In this document: positions 33,371 to 42,080 of the stretch, piece by piece
Layout: each line of letters begins with the position of its first letter
Position numbering within the stretch: the first letter of the stretch is position 1
NCBI RefSeq assembly: GCF_014645815.1
Contig: NZ_BMML01000021.1
Location: 124,001-188,000 of the forward strand
Source of the DNA: Streptomyces fuscichromogenes
Lineage (GTDB): Bacteria; Actinomycetota; Actinomycetes; Streptomycetales; Streptomycetaceae
Length of the DNA stretch: 64,000 bases
Direction: 5' to 3'
Notes under the pieces: model-generated
Told to the model about the DNA's origin: nothing
Databases searched by the model: none
The model's input: only the letters and a program-made list of their open reading frames with translations
Translations under genes and position numbers: made by a program

Positions 33371-33399
33371 TACACACGGTGTATACGCAGTGTGTATAC
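33371..33399. promoter_or_regulatory. Probable PadR operator
   Basis: TACACAC (33371) and GTGTGTA (33390) form an inverted repeat, and TGTATAC occurs twice (33380 and 33393) with 13-base spacing. It lies 12 bases upstream of the PadR start, so autoregulation of the ABC operon is likely. Confidence 0.55.
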
Positions 33400-33503
33400 A
33401 TGCCGTGTGCGGGGCCTGGCCCACCGTGCGGACATGCAGGTGGGAGCTGATTGTCACGGTTCTGCGACAGGCGTGACGTCCGGCGCCCGGCGCCCGGCGC
33501 CGG

Positions 33504-33743
33504 TCACTCCGGGGCGGGCCCGTGGGCGGTGTCGTGGGGAGGGCGGCCGCGGCGCGGCAGGGGGCCCGGGGCCTCGGGCAGTCGTCCCGCGTCGGCCAGC
33601 GCCTGCCGCAGCAGGAACTCGATCTGCGCGTTGGCCGACCGGAGCTCGTCCCCGGCCCACCGTGTCAACGCCTCGTACACCGCCGGGTCCAGCCGCAGCG
33701 GCACCTGCTTGCGCCGCCGTGACGAGGCGTCGGATGCGGGCAT
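33504..33743 (-). CDS. Small ribbon-helix-helix (CopG/Arc-type) protein
   Basis: A 79-residue protein with RRKQVPLRLDPAVYEALTRWAGDELRSANAQIEFLLRQAL (about 9-48), the pattern of a beta strand and two helices in RHH DNA-binding proteins. The tail is Pro-rich. GGAGG lies 5 bases before ATG 33743. A 14-bp perfect palindrome 70 bases upstream is the likely binding site. No toxin gene is beside it. Confidence 0.75.
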   Translation of the reverse strand: MPASDASSRRRKQVPLRLDPAVYEALTRWAGDELRSANAQIEFLLRQALADAGRLPEAPGPLPRRGRPPHDTAHGPAPE

Positions 33744-33813
33744 GGGCACCTCCGGGCAGTGCGGTCCTGTTTGTGGTCGGTCCTGCCGTTTTCGGTCCTA
33801 CCCGAACGTATCC

Positions 33814-33827
33814 AAGTGATATCACTT
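33814..33827. promoter_or_regulatory. Perfect 14-bp palindrome AAGTGATATCACTT
   Basis: A rare AT-rich palindrome in a GC-rich chromosome, 71 bases upstream of the RHH gene start and on the far side of its likely promoter. It is best explained as the operator of the RHH protein. Confidence 0.5.
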
Positions 33828-34028
33828 AACCGCACCGGGCAACCCTGCCTCTTCTCCGCTCGTCGGTTCCGTTGGACGGGGTGCTGATTGTCACGTCCGA
33901 AAAGGGGCAGATCGTGCGCGCTTCGTCATAGAGAGCGGTGTTAGCTTTCTGGACTGACCTGAGCCACGTACCTGTGTGACACCCGTACACACGTGTGACA
34001 GCCGAGACGAAGCGGAGCAGACGGACTC

Positions 34029-36470
34029 ATGGGACGAGCGGACGAGAGAAGAGCGCGACAGCGTGGCGGCCGCCGCGCCGCGCCGCGGCACCGCACGTCC
34101 GAGCAGGCCGAGCCCGGCACGCCGACGGCGGCGGAGGGCGGGACCACCACGGTGGTCGAGTCCCCGGACGACTCCGCGGCCGAGGGCGCCACCCGCGCGG
34201 AGCGCCGCCGGGCCGCCGGCCGGAAACCCGGCAAGCCCGGTCCGCCGGGGAAGCCCGGTGCGCCCGGCAAGCCCGCCAAGGGCCGGATACGCAGGCTGTT
34301 CACCTGGAAGAAGATGCTCGGCGCCTTCCTCACCTGCTGCTTGCTCGGCATCGGCGCCTTCATCGCGCTGTACATGACGGTCAGCATCCCCGCGGGCAAC
34401 GCGCTCGCCCAGACGCAGAGCAACGTCTACAAGTACAGCGACGGCTCGGTCCTGGCCCGCAAGGGCACCGTCAACCGCGAGATAGTCGACCTCTCCAAGG
34501 TCCCGAAGGACGTCCAGCACACCTTCGTCGCGGCGGAGAACAAGGGCTTCTACGGCGACAACGGCATCGACCTCAGGGGCATGGCCCGCGGCCTCTACAA
34601 CACGGCGCGCGGCCGCGGCACCCAGGGCGGGTCGACGATCACCCAGCAGTACGTCAAGAACTACTACCTGGACCAGGACCAGACCGTCACGCGCAAGCTG
34701 AAGGAACTGGTCATCTCGCTGAAGGTGGACCGCGAGAAGTCCAAGGACTACATCCTCGCGGGCTACATCAACACCAGCTACTACGGCCGCGGCGCCTACG
34801 GCATCCAGGCCGCCGCCCAGGCCTACTACCGCGTCGACGCCGAGAAGCTCTCGGTCCAGCAGGGCGCCTATCTGGCCGCGCTGCTCCAGGCGCCCAGCCA
34901 GTACGACTGGGCGGTGGCGGGCCCCATCGGCAAGAAGCTGGTGAAGGCACGCTGGAACTACGTCCTGGACAACATGGTCGGCCAGGGCTGGCTGGACAAG
35001 ACCAAGCGTGACGCCATGACGTTCCCGATCCCCAAGGAGCCGAAGGCCGCCTCCGGTCTGGAGGGCCAGAAGGGCTACCTGGTCGAACTGGCCAACACCC
35101 AGCTGGAGAACCAGCTGATGAAGTCGCAGGGCGTCACCCGGTCCGAGGCGGAGGCGCTGGTCGTCGACCAGGGCTGGACGATCACCCTGAACATCGACCC
35201 GAAGAAGCAGACCAAGCTGGAGGCGGCCGTCAAGAGCCAGCTCACCAGCAAGCTGGACGGCAAGAAGCGCAAGGTCGACAAGAACGTCCAGGCCGGCGCC
35301 GTCTCCGTCGACCCCAAGACCGGCAAGATCGTCGCCCTGTACGGCGGCGTGGACTACTACAAGCACTACACCGACAACGCCACCCGCGCCGACTACCAGC
35401 CGGCGTCCACCTTCAAGCCGATCATCCTCGCCGCCGCGCTCGACCAGGACGCCAAGACGCAGAACGGCAAGGACATCAACGCCAACACGATCTACGACGG
35501 CACCAGCGGCCGTCCGGTCAAGGGCAGCGACATCGCCTTCTCGCCGCCGAACGAGGACGACGCCGACTACGGCAACATCACCGTGCAGACGGCCATGAAC
35601 AAGTCCGTCAACTCGGTGTTCGCGCAGATGGGCGTGGACGTCGGCATGAAGAACGTGCTGAAGACCGCCGACGACCTCGGTCTGGACACCGAGAACCTCC
35701 AGGCGGTGCCCGCGATGACCCTGGGCAGCATGGGCGCGAGCCCGCTGGAGATGGCCGGGGTGTACGCCACGCTGGACAACCACGGCCAGAAGGTCACCCC
35801 GACCATCCTCGCGTCGGCGGAGAAGACCGGCCGCCAGGTCGACCTGCCGGACCCGATCGGCGACCAGGTGGTCAGCCAGGAGGCGGCCGACCAGGTCACC
35901 TCGGTGCTGACCGGCGTGGTCGACGACGGTACGGCCAAGGTGTCGGTGGCCCAGAACCCGCTGCGCAAGGGCCAGGAGGTGGCCGGCAAGACGGGTACGT
36001 CCGACAGCAACAAGTCGGCCTGGTTCACCGGCTACACGCCCGACCTGGTGACGTCGGTCGGCCTGTTCGGCGAGGACGCCAAGTCCCACGCCCAGGTCTC
36101 CCTCACCGGCGCGACGGGCCTGATTCCCGGCACCGGCCGTATCAACGGTGGCGGTTACCCGGCGCAGATCTGGGCGGCCTACACCTTCGGCGTCACGAAG
36201 AAGGCCAAGTTCGACCTGAACACCGATCTGGGCGCGGCCGTGCAGCCGACGGAGACGCCGAGCCAGAGCGCGAGCCCGTCCGAGACGCCCTCGCAGACCC
36301 CGAGCTCGACCCCGACGAAGTCGGCGACCCCGTCGCAGACCCCGTCCCAGACCCCGAGCTCGACCCCGACGAAGTCCCCGTCCCCGACGACCAGCGCCCC
36401 GTCGACCCCGGCGGAGTCCCCGACGGACGGCAACACGGACAATCCGCTGGATCCGGGGGACGATCAGTAG
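34029..36470 (+). CDS. Class A penicillin-binding protein (GT51 transglycosylase/transpeptidase)
   Basis: An 813-residue bifunctional wall enzyme. A basic, Ala/Gly/Lys-rich cytosolic tail (about 1-95) leads to one membrane helix (about 98-120), then a GT51 domain with AAENKGFYGDNGIDLRG (catalytic Glu near 169) and GGSTITQQYVKN. The transpeptidase domain follows, with the SxxK motif STFKPI near 460, SVN and KTGTSD. The C-terminus is an unstructured Ser/Thr/Pro tail that contains a ~70-base duplicated segment (about 36288-36400). It polymerises and crosslinks peptidoglycan outside the membrane. Confidence 0.95.
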   Translation: MGRADERRARQRGGRRAAPRHRTSEQAEPGTPTAAEGGTTTVVESPDDSAAEGATRAERRRAAGRKPGKPGPPGKPGAPGKPAKGRIRRLFTWKKMLGAFLTCCLLGIGAFIALYMTVSIPAGNALAQTQSNVYKYSDGSVLARKGTVNREIVDLSKVPKDVQHTFVAAENKGFYGDNGIDLRGMARGLYNTARGRGTQGGSTITQQYVKNYYLDQDQTVTRKLKELVISLKVDREKSKDYILAGYINTSYYGRGAYGIQAAAQAYYRVDAEKLSVQQGAYLAALLQAPSQYDWAVAGPIGKKLVKARWNYVLDNMVGQGWLDKTKRDAMTFPIPKEPKAASGLEGQKGYLVELANTQLENQLMKSQGVTRSEAEALVVDQGWTITLNIDPKKQTKLEAAVKSQLTSKLDGKKRKVDKNVQAGAVSVDPKTGKIVALYGGVDYYKHYTDNATRADYQPASTFKPIILAAALDQDAKTQNGKDINANTIYDGTSGRPVKGSDIAFSPPNEDDADYGNITVQTAMNKSVNSVFAQMGVDVGMKNVLKTADDLGLDTENLQAVPAMTLGSMGASPLEMAGVYATLDNHGQKVTPTILASAEKTGRQVDLPDPIGDQVVSQEAADQVTSVLTGVVDDGTAKVSVAQNPLRKGQEVAGKTGTSDSNKSAWFTGYTPDLVTSVGLFGEDAKSHAQVSLTGATGLIPGTGRINGGGYPAQIWAAYTFGVTKKAKFDLNTDLGAAVQPTETPSQSASPSETPSQTPSSTPTKSATPSQTPSQTPSSTPTKSPSPTTSAPSTPAESPTDGNTDNPLDPGDDQ

Positions 36471-36500
36471 TCGCCCGGGTGCGGGTGCGCGGGGGCTGAG

Positions 36501-36556
36501 CGCGCAGTTCCCCGCGCCCCTACGGGGCGCTTGTGAGGGGCGCGGGGAACTGCGCG
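36501..36556. repeat. Dispersed palindrome family A, copy 3
   Basis: Arms of 21 bases (36501-36521 and 36536-36556; core CGCAGTTCCCCGCGCCCC) enclose 14 bases. It lies between the convergent PBP and SpoIIE-type genes and may also act as a terminator. Confidence 0.85.
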
Positions 36557-36606
36557 ACCAGCCACAGCCGGTCCGCAGGTCCCCGACGACCTCAAGCTCT
36601 CCGGCG

Positions 36607-38694
36607 CTATCGGTTGAGCTCGAACCAGACGACCTTCCCGGTGCTCAACCGGGTCGCCCCCCACCGCCGCGCCAGCCGGTTCACGAGATACAGCCCCCGG
36701 CCGCCCTCGTCCGTCGCCCGCGCCTGCCGCAGCCGCGGCAGCTGCGGCACGTCGTCGCCGACCTCGCAGCGCAGCACATCCGTCCGCAGCAGCCGCAACG
36801 TCACCGGCCGCGACGCGTACCGCACCGCGTTCGTGACGACCTCGCTGACCAACAGCTCGACGGAGTCGGTCAGTTCCTCAAGGCCCCAGCGGGCCAGCGC
36901 CCTGCGCGCCAGCCGCCTGGCGCGCCCCGGCGCCGCGTCCTCCGGCTCCAGGAACCAGTACGCCACATCGCTCGGCGCGATCCCGTCGAAGCGGGCCGCG
37001 AGCAGCGCGATGTCGTCGTCCCGGTCACCCGGCCCGAGCATGTCGAGCACCTCGTCGCACAGTGCTTCCAGGGGCGGCGGATGGTCCGGCCCGGTCAGCT
37101 GCGCGGTCGCGGCGAGCTTCTCCCGCAGCTGCTCTATGCCGGTCCACACGTCCCGCAGCCGGGACTCCACGAGACCGTCGGTGTACAGCAGCAGCGTCGC
37201 CCCGGCCGGCGCGTCCAGCTCCACCGCCTCGAAGTCGACCCCGCCGACGCCGATCGGCGCCCCGGCCGGCACCCGCAGCACCTCGGCGTGCCCGCCCAGG
37301 TGCAGCAGCACCGGCGGCGGATGGCCGGCGTTGGCGATGGTGATGCGGTGCGACACCGGGTCGTAGACCGCGTACAGGCAGGTCGCCATCCGGTCGCTGC
37401 CGAGCCGCTGGGCCTGTTCGTCGAGATGGTGCAGGACCTCCTGCGGGGGCAGGTCGAGACCGGCGAGGGTCTGCGCGGTCGTCCGCAGCTGGCCCATGAT
37501 CGCCGCCGAGGTCATCGAGTGGCCCATGACGTCGCCCACGACCAGCGCCACCCGGCTGCCCGGCAGCGGGATCGCGTCGTACCAGTCGCCGCCCACCCGC
37601 GCGGTCTCCGCGGCCGGCAGATAGCGCGAGGCGAGCCGTACACCCGTCGCGCTCGGCAGGTTCTCCGGCAGCATGGTCCGCTGCAGCTCGTCGGCGATGT
37701 AGGCCTCCCGGCCGTACAGCACCGCCTTGTCGATGCCCAGCGCGCTGTGCGTGGCCAGCTGGGCGGCGACCAGCAGGTCGTCGGCCTCGAACGCGAGCCG
37801 CTCCGGGCGGCGCAGGAACAGGGCCGCGCCGATCACCCGGCGCCGGCCGCGCAGCGGGGCGAGGATCGCGTGCTGGGCGCCGGGCACGAGGGACTCGTTG
37901 CCCTCGCCGAGGAGTTCGGGGAGGGCGGCGCGGGCGGCCGGGGAGTCGGCGAACACCGGCCGTACGCCCCGCAGCACCTCGTTGAGCGCGCCGCCCGGCC
38001 GTACCTCGCAGAGTTCCGCGGTGAGCGCGGCCAGGCCGATGTCGACCGGATCCGGTTCCGGGACCGGCACCGGCAGGAAACCGCCGTCGGTGTCCCGCTC
38101 CTCCGGGATCCGGTCGGTGCGGCGCAGCCGCAGCACCACCGGGCCGACCGGCCGCTCGTCGCCGACCGGCAGCGGGTCGCGCAGATAGACCAGGATCGCG
38201 TCCGAGAAGGTCGGCACGGTCGCCCGGCACAGCCCCATCACGATCTCGTCCAGGTCGATGCCCCGGGCGATCCGCCGGGTCGCGGCGCCCACGAAGCGCA
38301 GCCGGTCGCCGTCCCGGCGCATCGGCATCGGCCGGCCGGGCGGCAGCCCGCGTCCGCTCCGGCGCTCCTGCGCGGCCACCGCCCGCTCCGGGTCGGCGCC
38401 GGGCTGTGGCGGGATGCCCTCCGGGGTGGGGCGCGGCCGGTGCGGATCGGGCTCAGCGCTGGTGGGCTGGGCGTGCTCGGGGCCGTTGACGGAGTGCTCC
38501 TTGGACGTGCTGGTACCGGGACCGGAGGGCGTCTCGCCCGCACGGGCCTGTGCCGGTAAGGCGGTGCCGCCCCGTGGGCAGGGCTGCGGTTGCGCCTGTG
38601 TCTGTGACTGCGGGGAACGCAGGAGCGCCCCGCGGGCCTCCGCGGGGTCGACGCCCGGCTGTGGGCGTTCGTAGGAGGTGGGGTGCTCCGTCAC
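36607..38694 (-). CDS. SpoIIE-type PP2C phosphatase with GAF and HATPase domains
   Basis: A 695-residue regulator in the partner-switching network. A Pro-rich N-terminus (about 1-125) is followed by a GAF-like domain (about 135-330), a SpoIIE/PP2C domain (RVGGDWYDAIPLP, VVGDVMGHS, DDDIALLAARF) and a C-terminal HATPase_c_2 domain (ELLVSEVVTNAVRYA, DEGGRGLYLVNRLA). One protein thus carries both anti-anti-sigma phosphatase and anti-sigma kinase modules. GTG 38694 is chosen by family habit; the ribosome site is weak and a start further in is possible. Confidence 0.88.
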   Translation of the reverse strand: MTEHPTSYERPQPGVDPAEARGALLRSPQSQTQAQPQPCPRGGTALPAQARAGETPSGPGTSTSKEHSVNGPEHAQPTSAEPDPHRPRPTPEGIPPQPGADPERAVAAQERRSGRGLPPGRPMPMRRDGDRLRFVGAATRRIARGIDLDEIVMGLCRATVPTFSDAILVYLRDPLPVGDERPVGPVVLRLRRTDRIPEERDTDGGFLPVPVPEPDPVDIGLAALTAELCEVRPGGALNEVLRGVRPVFADSPAARAALPELLGEGNESLVPGAQHAILAPLRGRRRVIGAALFLRRPERLAFEADDLLVAAQLATHSALGIDKAVLYGREAYIADELQRTMLPENLPSATGVRLASRYLPAAETARVGGDWYDAIPLPGSRVALVVGDVMGHSMTSAAIMGQLRTTAQTLAGLDLPPQEVLHHLDEQAQRLGSDRMATCLYAVYDPVSHRITIANAGHPPPVLLHLGGHAEVLRVPAGAPIGVGGVDFEAVELDAPAGATLLLYTDGLVESRLRDVWTGIEQLREKLAATAQLTGPDHPPPLEALCDEVLDMLGPGDRDDDIALLAARFDGIAPSDVAYWFLEPEDAAPGRARRLARRALARWGLEELTDSVELLVSEVVTNAVRYASRPVTLRLLRTDVLRCEVGDDVPQLPRLRQARATDEGGRGLYLVNRLARRWGATRLSTGKVVWFELNR

Positions 38695-38998
38695 GCGTGT
38701 CGAATCCGTCCGTCCGGGGCTGCGCGCCGGGCGCGCAGGTGGTCCCGCCGAAGTGCCGATACCCGGATTACGTGTCCCAGGAACGGAATTTCGGCGTGGC
38801 TGGAGGCTGTTCCTGTGCCACCGGCGGACGATCTGCGGCCCGCGCACCGTTCGCCGGTGTTGCCCTCGTACCCCTCGCTCACGTCCTGCCGCCCCTCGGT
38901 GACGTTCGGTCAAGCCTGGCGCAAGCGCCGGGAGTTGTGCTCACGCTTCCTTGCGGAGGACGATCCTACGGTTGTGCACCCGGGGCGCATCAAGGGTC
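38695..38998. other. 304-bp gap upstream of SpoIIE-type gene
   Basis: No gene is seen. A 12-base palindrome GGCGCAAGCGCC (38918-38929) and a TTGACC on the minus strand just beside it could be part of the phosphatase promoter. Confidence 0.35.
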
Positions 38999-39712
38999 TC
39001 ATGAGGACACGTGCGCGGACGTACGGTCCCAGTCCTCCGGCAGTGACGGTACCGCCCAGGACGGGTCCGGGCGCCAGTGCTGCCAGCCGTCCGAGAAAGG
39101 CGCCTGCCAGGCCTCGACGGCGGCCACCGCGGCGAGGCCCGCTGTGCGTACCGTAGCGGCCGTCTCCGCGGCCAGCAGCCCGTCCCGCTGCGCCTGCGCG
39201 AACTCGTCCTCGTCGAGCCAGTACCAACTGCGGTCCGGGTGGACGGAGATGTCCAGAAAGTAGTCTTCCGAGTCCACCCCGCCGCCCCAACGGATCAGCG
39301 GCTGCTCAAGGTTGACGTACCAGTTCTTGAACTCCCAGCCCGGCTCCCAGAACAGCCACACCGACCAGGGCTCGCCGGGCCTGGCCAGCTTCAGCACACC
39401 CGTGCCGAGCCAGTGGCCGTGCGCGACCGACCGCGGTTTGGTGTACCGGGACTCCAGCGGCTCCTCGCGCACCGACGAGCCGTCGGCGAGCACGGGCTTG
39501 ACGCACTCGGTGCCGGGGGCCAGCCAGACGGCGAGCAGTTCCTCGTCGTCCCGGACGACGGTGACGGGGCGCGCGATGTGGAAGCCGTCCCCGGCGTTCT
39601 CCCGGTACCGCCACAGGATCTGGCTCCCCGGTGTCCAGAAACCGGTCCCGTTTCCGGTCGCACCGCCCGTTTCCCCGCGCTTCACGCGTCTCACCGCTCC
39701 ACCGTCTGCCAT
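38999..39712 (-). CDS. DUF402 family protein
   Basis: A 237-residue cytosolic protein with the DUF402/FomD-like fold. Typical are the central Trp-rich strand region (WYVNLEQPLIRW), the acidic DSEDYFLDISVHPDRSWYWLDEDEF (about 150-175) that binds divalent metal, and the C-terminal helix. Members hydrolyse nucleoside diphosphates or activated phosphonates. The substrate is unknown here. It lies 84 bases after the fumC start region on the same strand. Confidence 0.82.
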   Translation of the reverse strand: MADGGAVRRVKRGETGGATGNGTGFWTPGSQILWRYRENAGDGFHIARPVTVVRDDEELLAVWLAPGTECVKPVLADGSSVREEPLESRYTKPRSVAHGHWLGTGVLKLARPGEPWSVWLFWEPGWEFKNWYVNLEQPLIRWGGGVDSEDYFLDISVHPDRSWYWLDEDEFAQAQRDGLLAAETAATVRTAGLAAVAAVEAWQAPFSDGWQHWRPDPSWAVPSLPEDWDRTSAHVSS

Positions 39713-39796
39713 GCACAGATATTAGGTGCCACAGGCATACGACGCTGCGGCGGACGTCACGGTTCTGGCCGGGCGGCGCGAAACGTTCGCGGGCGG

Positions 39797-41182
39797 TTAC
39801 GGACGTGTCATCCGCAGGACATCCAGCGCCTCGTCCAGCTGTTCGACGGTCAGGTCGCCGCGTTCGACGTACCCGCCCTCGACGACCACCTGGCGGATCG
39901 TCTTCCGCTCCGCCAGCGCCTTCTTGGCGACCTTGGCGGCCTCCTCGTACCCGATGTACCTGTTGAGCGGGGTGACCACGGACGGCGACGACTCGGCGTA
40001 CTCCCGGGCCCGCTCGCGGTGCGCGGTGATCCCGTCCACGGTGCGGTCGGCGAGCAGCCGCGAGACGTTGGCCAGCAGCCGGACCGACTCCAGCACGTTC
40101 TTCGCGATGACCGGCAGCATCACGTTGAGCTCGAAGTTCCCGGCGGCGCCGGCCACGGCGATCGTCTGGTCGTTCCCGATCACCTGGGCGGCGACCATCA
40201 GCACGGCTTCCGGAACGACCGGGTTGACCTTCCCCGGCATGATCGAGGACCCCGGCTGCAGATCCGGCAGCGCGATCTCGGCGAGCCCGGTCCGCGGCCC
40301 CGAGGACATCCACCGCAGATCATTCGCGATCTTCGTCAGCCCGACCGCGATGGTCCGCAGCTGCCCGCTGGTCTCCACGATCCCGTCCCGGGCGCCCTGT
40401 GCCTCGAAGTGGTCGCGCGCCTCCGTGAACGGCAGCCCGGTGACCCGGGCGACCTCCTCGATCACGGCGGCGGAGAACCCGGGCGGCGTGTTGATCCCGG
40501 TGCCCACCGCCGTCCCCCCGAGCGGCAGCTCCGCCAGCCGGGGCAGCGAGGCCCGCAGCCGCTCCACGCCGTACCGCACCTGCGCCGCGTACCCGCCGAA
40601 CTCCTGCCCCAGGGTCACGGGCGTGGCATCCATCAGATGCGTCCGCCCGGACTTCACCACATCCGCGAACTCCTCGGACTTCCGGGCCAGCGAGTCGGCG
40701 AGGTGCTCCAGGGCCGGAATCAGATCCCGGGTGACGGCGGCGGTCGCGGCGATGTGGATGGACGACGGGAAGACGTCGTTGGAGGACTGCGAGGCGTTCA
40801 CATGGTCGTTGGGGTGGACGTCCCGCCCCAGCCGCTCGGTCGCCAGCGTCGCGATGACCTCGTTGGCGTTCATGTTCGACGACGTCCCCGACCCGGTCTG
40901 GAACACGTCCACCGGGAAGTGCTCGTCCCACTTGCCGTCGGCGACCTCCCCGGCCGCCTCCTGGACCGCCCGTGCGACGTCCTCGTCCACCACCCCCAGC
41001 GCGGCGTTCACCTTGGCCGCCGCGCCCTTGATCCGGGCCAGCGCCTCGATGTGCGCGCGCTCGATCCGCTGCCCGGAGACGGGGAAGTTCTCGACGGCGC
41101 GCTGGGTCTGGGCCCGCCACTTCGCGTGCGCGGGCACCCGGACGTCACCCATGGAGTCGTGTTCGATGCGGTAGTCGCTCAT
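39797..41182 (-). CDS. fumC: Class II fumarate hydratase FumC
   Basis: A 461-residue homotetrameric enzyme that converts fumarate to malate in the TCA cycle, without a metal. Signatures are TGSGTSSNMNANEV, NDHVNASQSSNDVFPSS, SGRTHLMDATPVTLGQE and the fumarase/aspartase loop GSSIMPGKVNP. Length matches the family. ATG 41182 gives the normal N-terminus (MSDYRIEHDSMG). A class I fumarase is encoded about 900 bases away, so the cell has both types. Confidence 0.96.
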   Translation of the reverse strand: MSDYRIEHDSMGDVRVPAHAKWRAQTQRAVENFPVSGQRIERAHIEALARIKGAAAKVNAALGVVDEDVARAVQEAAGEVADGKWDEHFPVDVFQTGSGTSSNMNANEVIATLATERLGRDVHPNDHVNASQSSNDVFPSSIHIAATAAVTRDLIPALEHLADSLARKSEEFADVVKSGRTHLMDATPVTLGQEFGGYAAQVRYGVERLRASLPRLAELPLGGTAVGTGINTPPGFSAAVIEEVARVTGLPFTEARDHFEAQGARDGIVETSGQLRTIAVGLTKIANDLRWMSSGPRTGLAEIALPDLQPGSSIMPGKVNPVVPEAVLMVAAQVIGNDQTIAVAGAAGNFELNVMLPVIAKNVLESVRLLANVSRLLADRTVDGITAHRERAREYAESSPSVVTPLNRYIGYEEAAKVAKKALAERKTIRQVVVEGGYVERGDLTVEQLDEALDVLRMTRP

Positions 41183-41377
41183 GTCCTTGTCAGCGACCGG
41201 GGCACGACGGTTGTTCCGGACGTGGCCGGTGCCTGCTGCATTGGCACCACAGCCGTCACCGGGTCGGGGGACGCCGCCTTCGCTCACCGAGCCGCACATC
41301 GTCGGCAAATGTGACGATCACCCCAAGGTGGCAGGGCGATTCCCCGCCGCCACCACGGCTGGCAGGAGGACCAACCG

Positions 41378-41743
41378 ATGAACTTCACTCCCAAGAGCCT
41401 GCTCGGCGCCATCGCGGCGGTGTCCATAGGCGCGACGACCCTGCTGGGCATGGGAGCCGGCCCCGCCGCCGCCAACGGCAGAGTCCACTGCGACCGCGCG
41501 GAACGGCCCGTCTGGAGCGGCGACCCGAGCCGGAACATGACCGCCCACGGCTGCACCCTGCCGTCCACCGAGCGCCGCTGGTACCGCGTCGAGGTCGAGA
41601 ACCTGACAGAACCCCACCACAACACGGAGTACCTGAACGGTCCGGTCGACCACACCGGGAAACTCCACGACAGAACCATCAAGTGCATGGGCTACACCAC
41701 CGACGCCCACACGGTGAACTGGTTCGGCTGCGTACCCCACTGA
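41378..41743 (+). CDS. Small secreted four-cysteine protein
   Basis: A 121-residue protein. A signal peptide (about 1-32, ending AAA) leads to a mature part of about 89 residues with four Cys (VHCDR, HGCTL, IKCMG, FGCVP), which probably form two disulfides. AGGAGG lies 8 bases before the ATG. I do not recognise a family; it resembles small Streptomyces secreted inhibitors in size only. Its stop codon lies inside the first unit of a 27-bp tandem repeat. Confidence 0.7.
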   Translation: MNFTPKSLLGAIAAVSIGATTLLGMGAGPAAANGRVHCDRAERPVWSGDPSRNMTAHGCTLPSTERRWYRVEVENLTEPHHNTEYLNGPVDHTGKLHDRTIKCMGYTTDAHTVNWFGCVPH

Positions 41744-41819
41744 CACCGACCGACAGGTCACCCGGACTGACACCGACCGACAGGTCACCCGGACTGACAC
41801 CGGCCGACAGGTCACCCGG
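41739..41819. repeat. Three 27-bp tandem repeats at the end of the secreted-protein gene
   Basis: The unit ACTGACACCGACCGACAGGT-CACCCGG is repeated three times, two identical and one with a single change. The TGA stop of the upstream gene is in unit 1. A T6 run follows at 41821. Confidence 0.9.
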
Positions 41820-41824
41820 CTTTT

Positions 41825-41990
41825 TTCAGCCCGTCCGGCGTTCAGGTTGTCTTTCAGCCCGTCCGGCGCTTGAGGACACCTTCCGTCCGAGGGCGACAGC
41901 CGCCCCCGCACCCCCACTCTTTTCAGCCTGTCCGGCGTTTGAGGACGAGGCCGTTCAGGCCGATGCGGGGGTGCGGGGGCGGCAGCCCCC
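41825..41990. repeat. Dispersed repeat family B, cluster 2
   Basis: Three units of CAGCCxGTCCGGCGTTxxAGGACG. The last has the GAGGCCGTTCAGGCCGA extension followed by GGGGGCGGCAGCCCCC. It lies between the secreted-protein gene and the class I fumarase stop. Confidence 0.85.
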
Positions 41991-42080
41991 GGAGCGGGCG
42001 GTCGAAGGGGGTCCACCCCCTGGAGGACGGGACGGGCAGGGGCGGCGGGGGCGACAAGCGTCCCCGCCGCCCCCGCCGCG

